This document shows, in pieces, positions 53,401 to 64,000 of a DNA stretch of 64,000 nt. Source of the DNA: Zasmidium citrigriseum (Eukaryota > Ascomycota > Dothideomycetes > Mycosphaerellales > Mycosphaerellaceae); contig NHNW01000004.1 in the NCBI GenBank assembly GCA_002786025.1, positions 806,001 to 870,000 of the forward strand, written 5' to 3'. The translations under genes were made by a program, and so were the position numbers. The notes beneath the pieces were generated by a model. It did not search any database, was not told the DNA's origin, and saw nothing but the letters and a program-made list of their open reading frames with translations. Position 1 is the stretch's first letter. Every line of letters starts with the position of its first letter.

Positions 53401-56238
53401 ATGAGAACCACCCTCACCGCGGCAGCCCTCGTGGCTGCCGCCAACGCAGCAGTCCTCCGACGCGACCAATGCTGCTTCCAGATCTCCGCCACTGGCGGCG
53501 TATCCGGCCTCCTGGGCCAACTCTCCGACGGCCAGAACCGCATCAACGGCAGCTACGCCCCCGAGACCTACTGCTACTCCAACGGCGGTATCATCGACGC
53601 CCATGGCCGCGGCTGTATCGTCACTATCGGCAACGACGCCACGCATCAGTTCCAGTGTGATGAGGGCAAGCCCCCGACTCTCGGGTTTTCAATTGCGAAC
53701 AATGGAAGCATTCTTTACCGCGGCAGTGATCAATTCTATGCTTGTCCTTATGTGAATGAGTATAATGTTTATACGGATTGGTTGAAGGGGCAGGATAAGT
53801 GTCGGCCTGTCAAGCTGGCTATGGAAGGAGGATGCTCTGCTGGTCCTGGACCTAGTGGTGGGTTTGCGGCGCCCAGTGGTTCTGCTCCTGGTTACTCGAT
53901 CCCGGCCTATGGCAGTGGCAGCGGCAGCGTGCCTGGGTATGGACAGCAGACGCCCCCGGCTGGTACTGCTCCAGTGCCAACTGGTTACGGATCTCAGTCG
54001 GTTCCCTCGTACGGCAGCGGCTCGTCTTCCCAGCCCGTAGTCCCCGGATATGGAGGCTCCACTGGGGCAACGTCCGCCGCCACAGTGCCCGCATCGACAG
54101 CACCTGGTTACGGAGAATCGACTCCAGTTGAGTCTTCGCCTGTCGAATCCACGCCTGGCGTGCCTGGCTACGGCGGCTCCTCTGCTATGACTTCCGTCCC
54201 AACTGCTCCAGCGTCCGTTCCTGGATACGGCGGTGAGACGTCATCTGTCGTCCAGAGCTCGCCCGCTGTCAGCACGCCCAACACCGAGACGGTTCAGACG
54301 ACGAAGGTCTACTCTGTGTCCTGCTCGAGCTGCGAAGGCCAGACGAGCCTTGTGACTCAGACGATGCCAGCTCCAAGCCAGCCGGAAGAGAGCAGCCCTG
54401 TTGAGTCTACTGCTTCGCAGCCTGGTGTGCCTGGATACGGTGGCAGCTCTGCCGTTACGTCTGTCCCCACTGCTCCAGCTTCAGTTCCAGGCTACGGAAG
54501 CTCTGCATCTGTGCCAGGCTATGGCTCCTCGATCGAGACCTCGCCAGTCGAGAGCACCACCGTCCCTCAGCCTTCTGCTCCAAAAAGCTCGCAGCCAGCC
54601 ACTTCCGCTCCATCTGTTCCAGGCTACGGCGGCGAAACGTCCTCTGAGGTCGTGCCAAGCTCCCCTGCCGTCAGCACTCCCGGCACAGAGACGGTCCAGA
54701 CGACAAAGGTCTACACTGTGCCATGCTCAAGTTGCGAGGGCCAGACCAGCGTTGTGACCGAGACTCCATCGAGCCCAGCCGAGAGCAGCGCTCCCTCTTC
54801 CATCCCAACTGCTCCAGCTTCTTCGCAAGTGTCTGTGCCAGGCTACGGTGGCTCTGAATCTGCTCCCCCAGCCGAGAGCACCCAGCCAGCAACTTCCGCT
54901 GCCTCTGTCCCGCCCACGGCACCTGCCCAGACCCCAGGCACAGAGACAGTCCACACCACGCAGATCCAGACCATTCCCTGCTCAAGCTGCGAAGGGCAAA
55001 CCACTGTCGTGACGCAGACTGGCCCAGCTCCAAGCACTCCAAAGGAGAGCAGCTCGGTTGAGTCTACGCCTGCTATCCCATCCTACCCAGCTGGCAGTTC
55101 GTCGGTCGTTACTGAGCAGACTCCATCTTCGCCAGCTCCAACAGCAAGCCTTCCTGAGGAGACGACGATCACCATGCTGACTACTGTTCTGACGTCTGAC
55201 TGCGAGACTACCGAGACTCAGGTGAGCAGCGGCACCACGTTCTCAAGTGTCTACACCACCCAGTCGACCTTTACGGTTCCCGTTGAGTCCACTGGTGTCC
55301 CTAGCTCGCCAGCCTCTGCTCCTTCGACGAGTGCACCATCTCAGGGCGTGCCATCGTATGGTGTGCCAAGCGGCAACCAGTCGACCACTGCACCAATGGG
55401 CACTGGCAGCATTCCAGTTGCTCCATCGAGCAGCGTGGCTACCGAAACTACACCAGCTGCTTCTACGCCGGCTCAGTCCACCCCTGGTAGCACGGAGACT
55501 GGTGCCACGAGCCCAGCCCAATCTGTTCCAGGCTATGGCGCTCCCTCCAGCAGCATGGCAACTGAGACGACCCCAGCAGCCAGCACACCGGCTCAGTCTA
55601 CCCCTGGCAGCACGGAGACTGGTGCTACGACTCCATCTGAGTCTCAAGCTACCTCTGTTCCAGGCTATGGCGCTTCGACGACTGAGGCCGCATCCACCTC
55701 CGCCGTCTCGTCTCCTCAATCTTCCGTCCCAGCTACCTCAGCCTCCGGCACCGCCTGCCAGACCTCCCTGACCGGCAGCTACCAGACTCCCCACCTCATC
55801 GTCCCAATCGCCTCCGCCTACCCCGACACGCCCCAAGGCAACTCCGTCAACGCCAGCATCAACTCCGACTGCAGCACAATTTTCAACTTCGACATCCCCG
55901 ACTCCTACGAGGGCAAGACCTGCAGCCTCGTCTTCCTCTTCCCCGAAGAGAAAGACCTCGAGACCTCCGCCTACACTTTCTCCGGCTCAGGTGATCTCGT
56001 CTTCTCCCAGTGCAGCGGCAACGCCAACGAGCAGACGACGTACAACAACGCCCCTAAGACGAACGGCACGCTTGATGAGGTGTGTATTGAGCCGGGTAAC
56101 AACTATGTTGTGCAGACGGCGCCGTGTGCTGCGGGGACTACGCAGAGTTATGAGCTTAGTTCGAAGAATGGTTTGATGTTGGAGTTCTTTGAGGATTGGA
56201 ACCCTTCGAGCTTGGGGCTTTATGTTACTGCTTGCTAG
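53401..56238 (+). CDS. Large secreted cell-wall protein with But2 C-terminal domain
   Basis: Single exon, 945 aa. Signal peptide MRTTLTAAALVAAANA is followed by LRR and a Cys-containing N-terminal domain (residues 20-140; QCCFQISATGGVSGLLGQLS, GGIIDAHGRGCIVTIG, YRGSDQFYACPY). Residues 150-770 are Ser/Thr/Pro-rich with recurring VPGYGGSS words and four copies of a cysteine motif (TETVQTTKVYSVSCSSCEGQ type), then two near-identical TETTPAASTPAQSTPGSTET blocks. The last 160 residues form a But2-type domain (PF09792; HLIVPIASAYPDTPQGNSVN ... GLYVTAC). The protein should be heavily O-mannosylated and wall-associated; no GPI signal is seen. An adhesin-like or structural role is inferred. Confidence 0.82.
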   Translation: MRTTLTAAALVAAANAAVLRRDQCCFQISATGGVSGLLGQLSDGQNRINGSYAPETYCYSNGGIIDAHGRGCIVTIGNDATHQFQCDEGKPPTLGFSIANNGSILYRGSDQFYACPYVNEYNVYTDWLKGQDKCRPVKLAMEGGCSAGPGPSGGFAAPSGSAPGYSIPAYGSGSGSVPGYGQQTPPAGTAPVPTGYGSQSVPSYGSGSSSQPVVPGYGGSTGATSAATVPASTAPGYGESTPVESSPVESTPGVPGYGGSSAMTSVPTAPASVPGYGGETSSVVQSSPAVSTPNTETVQTTKVYSVSCSSCEGQTSLVTQTMPAPSQPEESSPVESTASQPGVPGYGGSSAVTSVPTAPASVPGYGSSASVPGYGSSIETSPVESTTVPQPSAPKSSQPATSAPSVPGYGGETSSEVVPSSPAVSTPGTETVQTTKVYTVPCSSCEGQTSVVTETPSSPAESSAPSSIPTAPASSQVSVPGYGGSESAPPAESTQPATSAASVPPTAPAQTPGTETVHTTQIQTIPCSSCEGQTTVVTQTGPAPSTPKESSSVESTPAIPSYPAGSSSVVTEQTPSSPAPTASLPEETTITMLTTVLTSDCETTETQVSSGTTFSSVYTTQSTFTVPVESTGVPSSPASAPSTSAPSQGVPSYGVPSGNQSTTAPMGTGSIPVAPSSSVATETTPAASTPAQSTPGSTETGATSPAQSVPGYGAPSSSMATETTPAASTPAQSTPGSTETGATTPSESQATSVPGYGASTTEAASTSAVSSPQSSVPATSASGTACQTSLTGSYQTPHLIVPIASAYPDTPQGNSVNASINSDCSTIFNFDIPDSYEGKTCSLVFLFPEEKDLETSAYTFSGSGDLVFSQCSGNANEQTTYNNAPKTNGTLDEVCIEPGNNYVVQTAPCAAGTTQSYELSSKNGLMLEFFEDWNPSSLGLYVTAC

Positions 56239-57339
56239 ATGGCGAGTGTGAAGGAGTGATTGAAGAAGGAGGAGGGCCTGGTAGCCTGACTATGATCGAT
56301 ACACACACATACACATACACATAGAGCGCACACATAGATTTGGGTAATGTTTATCGAAGAACATCACCATTGTCGATACCCACGTTTGCCATGTTCTGAA
56401 ACGTTTCATATGGTTTGACCTTCAATCAAGCTGGTCGTATAGTTGGTCAATTGAAGCTCGATTGATCGGAGAGTGAAGGAAGGGGATAGAGTAGAGTGAG
56501 GGTAAGTCATGTCCCAAGCGAGGACACATTCGTGTTCAAGTGAAGCGCCACGCATAGCCGGATTGAAGAGATGGCCATATTTGAAGTAAGTGGACAGCTA
56601 GACTCGAATTGGGGGTGCATAAGTGTCTGAAGTGAGGAGACGATTCTACTTGACGCGAGGACAAGAGTGAAACCAGCCCTTCTGTAATCAGCACCGCCGT
56701 ATTCCTTGTATCCTACCCCGTCTCTCCTTACAAGTACATGCGTCTGAGCTCTCGAGTGCCTTGCTGCACCCTTCGTCCTTTGCAGCTTTGTTGGGGATCG
56801 CAGGAGGCATTCAATTTGATCAGAGAATGGAGCACCCTGCGAGGTTGATTTTCTGGTCACATATGCACTTCCTTGCGATCTCGAGCGAGACAGAAGACGA
56901 TTGGATACAAGCCTTGCTAGGTGAAGATGGATGGATCATTGCATGACGGCTGCCGATTGCCCCGTTGATGTAGTTCATATTTCGCTCATATTCGAGGATT
57001 CTTTGGCGATCAAATTGGGAATCGTAGGGCGAACAAGGAAATATCATCACCCTTTGAAGTGGTACTGACTATCGTAACGGACAGAGGGTACGATCGACAT
57101 GAGGAGGGAAAGTTGTGTCTTTGGCGGGGGAGCAACTGAATGACGAGCACCTTCCCGTTGACCCGATGCGGAGTCCATACGCCAACAGACAATGACAAAT
57201 AGTAGCTGTTGGCAAGTACTATGGATTACTCTTGGAAAAGTGTCGGTGGAGGAAGGGAGAACTCGTGCTTTCCAACTTGTTGACCCGAGGGCAGGGAAGG
57301 GACAAGAAACAAGGAACAGTCATTGCATCAGCAGCAACG
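56239..57339. other. Intergenic with short CA/CACATA repeat
   Basis: 1.1 kb. A (CACATA)n-like microsatellite at about 56300-56335 lies in the presumed 3' untranslated region of the wall-protein gene. No other feature recognised. Confidence 0.55.
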
Positions 57340-58424
57340 ATGAAAGTCGTTCGAGTCGTGGGATACCACCAAAACCTCCAGCTCGATGAAGCTCCTCAGC
57401 CAGAGATCACATCGCCGTTGGACGTGATTGTGAAGATTGGCGCTGCTGGCGTGTGCAGGTAATCGAAGTTCGGGGATCTGAGCCTTCAAGTCAGCTAATG
57501 CTCGTCGATAGAACGGACATCCACATCCTCGAAGGCCAATGGGCCGACAAAAGTAATGTCAAGCTCCCCTACACCATTGGCCATGAAAACGCCGGCTGGG
57601 TGCACGCCAAAGGCGAGGCCGTGACGGGCATGGAAGTCGGTGACGCCGTCATTCTTCACCCCTTGGTAACTTGTGGTCTCTGTCGAGCTTGCCGATTCGG
57701 AGACGATGTCCATTGCGAGAACTCCACGTTTCCAGGAATCAACGTAGACGGAGGGTATGCCGAGTATCTCAAGACGACCGCTCGCAGTGTAATCAAGCTG
57801 GATCCAAAACTGAAGCCTGCCGATGTGGCTGCTCTGGCAGATGCTGGACTGACGGCGTACCATGCCGCGACTAAGGCTGCGAAGGTCCTTCGTCCGGGAG
57901 AGACTTGTGTCATGATCGGTGCTGGAGGGCTAGGACATATCGGAATCCAAGTCATGAAAGCCATCAGCGGCGCAACCCTCGTCGTGATCGACCGCAACGC
58001 CGAAGCTCTCAAACTCGCAAAACAACTCGGCGCCGACCACACCATCCAAGCCTCCTCCGACAACACCTTCGTCCAAGAAGTCCTCTCCCTCACCTCCGGC
58101 AAAGGCGCCGAAGCCGTAATCGATTTCGTCGCCGAAAGCGGTGCAACCTCCACAGGCATCAAGATGCTTCGTCGAGCTGGCAACTACTACGTTGTGGGAT
58201 ATGGAGAGAATATCAACATCCCGACGATTGATATTATTTCGACTGAGATCAATATCATTGGGAATCTTGTGGGGAGCTATAATGATCTTGTGGAGCTTAT
58301 GGCGTTGGCGGCGCAGGGGAAGGTTATGTTGCATACGACGGAATATAAGTTGGAGGAGTTTCAGAGGGCGATTGATGATCTTTCGGCTGGGAAGGTTAGG
58401 GGGAGGGCGATTTTGGTGCCTTAG
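57340..58424 (+). CDS. Zinc-dependent alcohol dehydrogenase
   Basis: Exons 57340..57458 and 57512..58424 give 343 aa; the 53-nt intron (GTAATC donor, CTAAT branch) joins GAAGVC-RTDIHILEGQW. Catalytic zinc ligands Cys39 and His64-Glu65 (GHENAG) are present, as are the four structural-zinc cysteines 94, 97, 100 and 108 (CGLCRACRFGDDVHC). The NAD-binding Rossmann loop is GAGGLGHIG near residue 180, followed by VVIDRNAEAL, whose Asp indicates NAD rather than NADP preference. It belongs to the medium-chain ADH family; the overall pattern resembles bacterial-type secondary-alcohol or AdhP/AdhT enzymes. Cytosolic. Exact substrate unknown. Confidence 0.9.
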
Positions 58425-58789
58425 ATAGATCTGGTCCTTGCGATTACAGATGAGAAGACATGATGTACGTATCCGATGTCAGCTGGCAATACAATCTTTT
58501 GGAGTTTGACTGGAAAGGAGATTTCTGAAAGGTTGAGAATGCTTCAAGAACAGGTGATGTTCAGGAAGAGGTGCGAATAAAGTTGTATCTGTGTCCATCA
58601 AGGTTTCTTGCCCATGTCAAGGTTCACGGGATGGGATGCCGGCGACAGGGTGACCAATCCTAAGGTCAACGTCACTAATGAGAAGATGAGAAGCGAGAGT
58701 TGAAATGCAGAAGATCAAAAGGTAAACATGTTCTTTGAATGTGAGCTCAATTGTACGAAAGCTGGAAATGTACCCCTATTCGGCAACAT
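58425..58789. other. Intergenic, no feature seen
   Basis: 365 bp between converging genes. Confidence 0.5.
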
Positions 58790-59710
58790 CTAACGACGAC
58801 CACCGAAGCCCATCCTAGCAGCCATATCATTCGCAGCGCGGCGCTGTCTCTCAGCTCGCTCACGCAAGACCTCTTGACTCGGAGGCTGAGATGCTGCTGG
58901 TCTTGGAGCCTGCTGAACGGGTCTTTGTCGATCAACAGCCAACGCATCCATGGCCTGGGCTAACAGAGCTGGGATAGGGCCACGATCCGGGACAAGCTGT
59001 TCAACGTGGTGGAAGACTTCATCGACATGAGCTTGAGCTGGTGTATCATACTGAGCGTTAGAAGCACCAGGCCGGTTGTATCTCGGGCATCCAGATCGCC
59101 AGTGACCGCTGTTCTCCGATGCTGTCTGACCGCAGACGAAGCAGAAGGTATGGCCACATCGACATGTGATGGCGTTGCAGGCGTCGATCAGCTCGACGGC
59201 GATGTGGCATTGTGGGCAGATCTGGTAGTCTTGTCCAGGGCGCAGGTCGTCAAGACCGGTTGCTGAGATTTGTTGACAGGAGTGTGAGACGGCTTGCTGA
59301 ACAGCAGTCTTGCATTGCGTGCAAGTCGTCGCACCACAGGCACAGATCATGGTCGAGCCAATCTCAGCCCCTGAAGCATTGCCGAGAAACTTACCACAAC
59401 CGCAGTAGAGTCTGCTGTTGACAGGCGTCTTGTACTCCTTCTCTTTCTCCGTAAACGCATTGATGAACTCCACGGTGAAGAAGTCGGGAAAGGAGCTCGG
59501 ATGGACGGGGTTCCCGAAGACCACTGGATAGAACTGCTCATTCCCTAGGGCGGCCTCGAATTTGAGCTTGAGATGGTTCGTGAAGCAGTCTCTGCAGACG
59601 GAACTCGACTCTGTGACTTGAACAGGGGCTTCGGTCTTGTGCTCCAGGCAGAAGTCGCATTTGTGCGTGACCGGCACGCTGTTGAAGTTCCACGAAGATT
59701 GGGACTCCAT
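58790..59710 (-). CDS. RING/IBR (RBR)-like E3 ubiquitin ligase candidate, copy 2
   Basis: Single exon, 306 aa, starting MESQSSWNFNSVPVTHKCDF. It repeats the module order of the protein at 44189-45475: CDFCLEHKTEAPVQV..VCRDCF; SRLYCGCGKFLG...MICACGATTCTQC; CPQCHIAVELIDACNAITCRC followed by HTFCFVCG and SGHWRSGCPRY. The last pattern is the RBR IBR/RING2 type, with the Cys after ACN as candidate catalytic residue. The C-terminus is Gln/Arg/Ala-rich. The frame is open upstream as far as 60307, but that part is basic, not family-like, and crosses the likely promoter, so the internal ATG is used. It has no intron, unlike copy 1. Confidence 0.72.
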   Translation of the reverse strand: MESQSSWNFNSVPVTHKCDFCLEHKTEAPVQVTESSSVCRDCFTNHLKLKFEAALGNEQFYPVVFGNPVHPSSFPDFFTVEFINAFTEKEKEYKTPVNSRLYCGCGKFLGNASGAEIGSTMICACGATTCTQCKTAVQQAVSHSCQQISATGLDDLRPGQDYQICPQCHIAVELIDACNAITCRCGHTFCFVCGQTASENSGHWRSGCPRYNRPGASNAQYDTPAQAHVDEVFHHVEQLVPDRGPIPALLAQAMDALAVDRQRPVQQAPRPAASQPPSQEVLRERAERQRRAANDMAARMGFGGRR

Positions 59711-62080
59711 GGTTGTACTTACCTCTGCTGTATCTAGTAAGTTCGGAGGTTGAGTGTGATGTGAATTCGATCGTGTCAAGTGCAACTTGGGCACAATGCC
59801 CGAGTATGTGTCGAAGATTAATACAGCATCGATTGTGCGACGCTCTTTGTCCAAAATGTACATCCCCCTTTTTGTTATGCACAAAGCCTCCGTCGATCTC
59901 TTCTTTGTTCCTCTCCAATGCTTTGTCCTTCGGTGAAGACTACCTCGATCTCGAGCAGGGGTGCGTGGGACGAATCGATTACGAACCCGAGTATACGAGC
60001 ATGGAGTTCCGGGTCTCTTGCCTTCGTAGGAAGAACGCTCTGAAGAGTCACATTGGCGTCTTGCAAGGGTGTTCACCAGAAACGCTGGCTTGATGACTCG
60101 TCTCGATCTTGAGTGGTAAGTGTTCCCCAATTGCGTACTTCTAGGCGCTGTACAGGCTTCGCTGTGCCATTCATGGCATTCGATCCGTAGTTGTATGGAG
60201 ACCAGGTATTTTGCGTAGATTGATAGCCCTGGACCGATAATGTATGGCCCACAAGGTGTTGAAGGTCCTGAGGGGATTGGACTTGAGTCCTCCAGCGATG
60301 TTGTCAATCTGTTGAGGCCCGATCTCCGAAGTCCACGGCCGAAGTGGTTGATGTCGTCAATTGTTTAGCTTCATATGGGCCATTCCGGATTAATATGGCA
60401 AAATCGTTCGGCAATGAATGGTCTCGATCGATTCAGATCATTCTTAGAGGAGCGTAAGATCCAGGCAAAATGATCCCAGCGGTCACCATGGGCGTCGAAA
60501 ATCTTGAGTCGACCGGTGAAGAGCTTAGAAGTCCATCTGTTTCACATGCTCGAGTGCATGCATAATGTAGTCATCGGTCTTGTCTCCGAGTGTACGCTGT
60601 GACATCCGGCATCATGCTCGTCATCACGGCCAGTGCTCGACGTCGACAGGCCGATCATTGCAGACAGAATGTGCATCGAAGAGAGCTGTGAGCACGTTGA
60701 TCGTGAGTACCATGTCCAAGTTGCAACTGGTATCACAACTTCGAAGACTGATCTGTGGCACTCAGGGCTGGTGCAATTTCCCGTCTGGGCATGAGACCAA
60801 CTCCAGCGTTCATTCACGTCTGTGGAGATGCCATGTAATCTCGACAACAAGAGGCCAGCCGCTGGCGCTTCGGCTTGCAAAGCCGCGAATCTCGATTCGA
60901 TACAACCAGATCTCGCGTAGATGTGTCCCGAAGAGCAACCGACAACACCCTGTCCTGGGCAACGTCTAGTTGGCGTGGTGTGGAGAAGGAGAGAAGGCCG
61001 TGATTTCCCTCCTTCACCCATCGTATTCATGACGACGGCATAGCGATTGATGTGTTGTCACTGCCCTTGCTTGGCCTCCCGTATTTCGATAATGCGAATT
61101 CATACTGAGCGAATGCCTTCTCGTGCCGGTCGCCGAGTCGTGAGGGCGAGCGTTTTCGTATGGTCGAGGGTGGAAATACAAACCCCAAGTGACAGGGGTG
61201 TCGACCGCCAACACTTGCACGAAGCTGCCACTGGGACGCAGAACGTGCATGGCATTTCATGCATGGCGTGACACCAACTGCATAACTCGTGTGCCCATTT
61301 CGGGGAATCTTGAGTCCGTCGAGCGAGCTAGTTGATGGCCTCCTGGCAACGCTGCGTCGTCCTGTAGGCGGTCACGAGCACCAAGACCCTACATTGCAGC
61401 TGGTAGTGGATGTCCTCTGCGCTGTACAAAGATCACGAAGCGGCACGGCGTCTCAGGCCCCATAGCGCTGCTGCAAGTGGGTGCGAAATTGATTGTGTGT
61501 GACTGTCCCGCAATTGGATGCAAGAGAAGATGGTGTCGTGGCCGATGCCTTCGCTACGTACTGATGCCAGCGACAGATCTCGCTGCCTGGCGGACTCCGT
61601 TGCTGCGTTGAAAAAGCCCACATAGTCGCTGCTCTGTGCACGATACGGTGAGAGTAACCCATTCGTCCATCGTGAACATGTTGAAAGCTGGCGTCGAGGA
61701 GCCCCGAGGATCGCGACAAGCCCACCAATGCTCAAGTAATACCGTGCTGTTGTCGCCGAGTTGTATGCTTTTCTGTAGGCTGTACCGAAACTTGTGCTTC
61801 CAAACAATCCGTTTTCCTCCTCACGGCGTGCTCCTTCGTCCCCGATCTTTCCTCATTCTCTTCCACTGTCAGGGTTGCGCCTGCTCCATCTGAACGGCGC
61901 GTGTATGTGGAACGCCATAAGCCGAAAATGCGCGTCTGAAAGCACGATGTGGCAGCGAATGCTGTCATTGCTCGTGCTGTGCGCGAAAGGATATGAAGGC
62001 TACTCGCGAGCCCCTTCTTTAAGAGATTTGGAGCCACTGGCCGGCGGCAAAAGGCTTTGCTTCTCTCGTGCAAGGTGAGT
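59711..62080. other. 2.4-kb intergenic region, one doubtful ORF
   Basis: A minus-strand frame at 61433-61807 (124 codons, MFGSTSFGTAYRKAYNSATT then a short hydrophobic stretch) reads somewhat like a small mitochondrial protein but has no recognised family. Other open frames are overlapping and featureless. Confidence 0.35.
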
Positions 62081-63502
62081 CTACCCAGGACGACCATGAT
62101 AGCCACCGTATTGGTTGTCTCGTGTCTCTTCTTCGCTAGAGTGACCTAGGGACGGATCGTGGTACCAGTTGGGGTGCATCTGCTGCTGAGGTGGGTAACC
62201 AGGCATGACAGGCATGTTCGAGCCTCGCTGGCCTTGCTGCATCATAAATTGTGGATGTTGGCCTTGATTCGGAGGCATCTGGATATAACGAGGATCGGGC
62301 TGCTGTGTTTGCAGATGCTGTTGTCGTGCGTAAGAACTGGAGGCCTGTTGGTCGACGGGGAACATCGGAGTGAAAGCGTTGGGACCTGGGTAGTCAGCGG
62401 GATAAGACATTGATCGAACTGGTTGCGGTGTCTGTTGCTGCCACGGTTGTTGAAGATGGTTTGGCGGGTAGCCGAATGTCTCTGCTGGTCGCGCGCTCTG
62501 TGGCTGCTGGTCCATCGACCCGGGAAAGGGTGCTGTATCTCCTGCCACACTTCCGTACCTCGTGAAGGGAGGGGCCATGTTGCCAGGTGGGCCAACGGGT
62601 AGTGCTTGCTGCTGGGTACCAAACTCCTGAGGGTTCCAAGGGTTGGGGCTTTCTCTTTGAGAGTATCCATACTCTTGAGGCGCGTAGCCGCCTACGGGTT
62701 GATTAGACCACATCGCCTTGCCGTTGAACCCATCGACGTTACCTTGCGATGGCATGCCGCCGCCTGGTGGTATTGGGATGCCCTGAAACCCGCCTGGAGA
62801 CTCAGATGTTGCGTGCTGAAAGCCGCCGCCGTACTGCTGGCCAACGGCGGTGTTGAGCTGCCGCGCTCCTAGTGGTGTCGGCGATGAGGAGACAGTCGAT
62901 GACGGGCCCGATGGCACACCGGCCTTGCTAGACGCTTCTGACCGGGCGTCCATGGCCGCCTGTTGGTCGACCGGGTAGAAGACGCATTCCTTCTTGAGCC
63001 GGATGCAGTTCTGACATCGTTGCTCCGGGTCATCTTCCGCAAGCAGGCATCTGATCTTGCGACGACGACAGTGCGCTGACTAGTGTCAGCGGTGTTGCGA
63101 TCTTGCGCGCGGCGGACGGGTAGAGTGGCGCGTGCCTGAGCGGCTCGTCGAGTAGTCGCAATGGGGTACGGGGGTAGATAGATGGATGGATGGGAACGAC
63201 TCACCACAGGCGATGGAAATTCTCTGATAGCCAAGTTTGTTCCGCTTCTTGTCGTCGGCGTCTGACATAACGGGACCGCGCAACAGCGGAGTCGAGAGAG
63301 ATTTGGAGAGGTGTTTGCTAGGCTTTGTTTTGGACGGCCTGGCGTTCTTCCTATTCGATCCTTCACCTGGTGGGGCTCCCGACGCAAAGGGTGCATTGGC
63401 GCGAGCCGCCGTGAGGTATTCGGTGGCAGCGGCAACTGCAGCGTGGCCTGGAGGCCGGACAGTCAAGGGAGAAGTGCCAGGCGCAGGCACACTCGAAGGC
63501 AT
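62081..63502 (-). CDS. Zn2Cys6 transcription factor with Pro/Gln-rich C-terminus
   Basis: Exons 63502..63205 and 63075..62081 give 430 aa; the intron is 129 nt (GTGAGT donor, CTGAC branch near the acceptor) and splits the zinc cluster. The join yields the binuclear cluster with Cys99, 102, 109, 120, 123 and 130 (IACAHCRRRKIRC, CQNCIRLKKEC), basic residues between Cys 2 and 3 as required for DNA contact. Residues 145-430 are Pro/Gln/Gly/Met-rich and probably an activation region. There is no fungal-TF regulatory domain. The ATG at 63502 includes an Ala/Pro-rich leader; an internal ATG at 63268 (352 aa) is an alternative start. Target genes unknown. Confidence 0.82.
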
Positions 63503-64000
63503 AGCCGTGGCGGCACGGGTCAAAGTTGCGGTGACGGCTGGGTGCGTCGGGTCCAATCGACGGAGGATCTCTCGCGCTCGCCAAAGGGCATACCAGTGCA
63601 GATTGCAGACGGGGCCTGTCGGTTGAGTGGCGGCGGCCTCGTCGCATGAAATGACGAAAGGGCTCCGTCTGGTCGGGGCGCGCTGCAGCAGCCTATGACT
63701 ATCCCTCGACGCATAAGCTGCTAAACTAAGACTCCTGGATTGTGTGCTCCTGCGTCAAGCTGTCTTAACAACGAGTGTTTAATGCTGCGCTGCGTGCGAT
63801 GGCTTAGTACCAGCGCAATGGACACGCTAGGAAGATGCGGCGGCAAGGAATGGCTGACCAAATGGGTCGTGAGATCGACGGCATTGACCAACCAATGGTG
63901 ACGAGTGACTGATGAGTGTTGAGATGCTGATGAACAGGTGAACATGGACAGGTTGCTTTTGCCAATCTTTTGCAAAGTGAGACTCCCTGTACCCCTAGCG
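63503..64000. other. Window edge, presumed TF promoter
   Basis: No supported gene up to the window end. Confidence 0.4.

Noticed and set aside
59711..60307. N-terminal extension of the second RBR-like protein
   Set aside because: Basic, featureless sequence across the probable promoter; the internal ATG aligns with the start of the paralogue.
1..64000. Secondary-metabolite gene cluster
   Set aside because: A questin-oxidase-like protein, SDR, reductase, wax synthase and ADH are present, but they are scattered among housekeeping genes and no PKS, NRPS or terpene synthase is seen.
1..64000. Transposons with RIP signatures
   Set aside because: No transposase, integrase or reverse transcriptase was recognised and no strongly TA-rich, stop-riddled tract was seen.

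Overview
This is a gene-dense, moderately GC-rich nuclear window from a filamentous ascomycete (Pezizomycotina). A Dothideomycete is my best guess, but the sequence does not prove it. The reasons are short spliceosomal introns (mostly 50-60 nt, GTRNGT donors, CTAAC/CTGAC branch sites, CAG acceptors), intron-containing nuclear tRNAs, and fungal families such as Vid24/Gid4, DUF1690-type Mic19, But2-domain wall proteins, questin-oxidase-like proteins, Zn2Cys6 regulators, fungal wax-synthase and Spherulin-4. Intron coordinates are my own, chosen from splice signals, frame continuity and family alignment by eye.

Layout. 0.2-2.3 kb: a poorly understood, probably decaying locus (acidic-repeat protein, an in-frame stop, a duplicated and frameshifted block). 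2.7-5.8 kb: a PAN/Apple plus PhiA-like protein, an NAA50-type N-acetyltransferase, and the MICOS subunit Mic19. 6.9-11.4 kb: tRNA-Ala, a Spherulin-4 protein, and a divergent mitochondrial pair (TMEM223-like and PDX1). 11.5-15.2 kb: a divergent pair for membrane traffic (VPS37 and TMF/Sgm1). 15.4-17.2 kb: a complex non-coding tandem array, the most unusual object in the window. 18.4-23.1 kb: tRNA-Ser, class 1A dihydroorotate dehydrogenase with a broken partial copy beside it, a wax-synthase-like acyltransferase, and the amidase Nit2. 23.6-30.5 kb: an unresolved multi-exon gene with long introns, the divergent pair GOS1/RPL35, a hard-to-see five-exon small protein with a minisatellite in its first intron, and an F-box-like fungal protein. 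31.6-43.6 kb: an enone-reductase-like enzyme, an SDR, two members of a small lineage-type protein family, a questin-oxidase-like protein, a tubby-like protein and a regulator lacking its zinc cluster. 44.2-52.1 kb: a RING/IBR protein, beta-COP (SEC26) divergent from Mago nashi, and GID4/VID24. 53.4-64 kb: a large But2-domain wall protein, a zinc alcohol dehydrogenase, a second RING/IBR protein, and a Zn2Cys6 regulator.

Most genes are unrelated housekeeping or single-enzyme genes and form no metabolic cluster. Themes that recur are secretory-pathway trafficking (VPS37, TMF, GOS1, beta-COP), mitochondrial membrane and PDH organisation (Mic19, TMEM223-like, PDX1), and regulated protein degradation (GID4, two RBR-like proteins, an F-box-like protein). 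Several conserved genes sit head to head over 240-430 bp, which implies shared promoters. Non-coding stretches of 0.5-2 kb separate them; what I could and could not see in each is listed.
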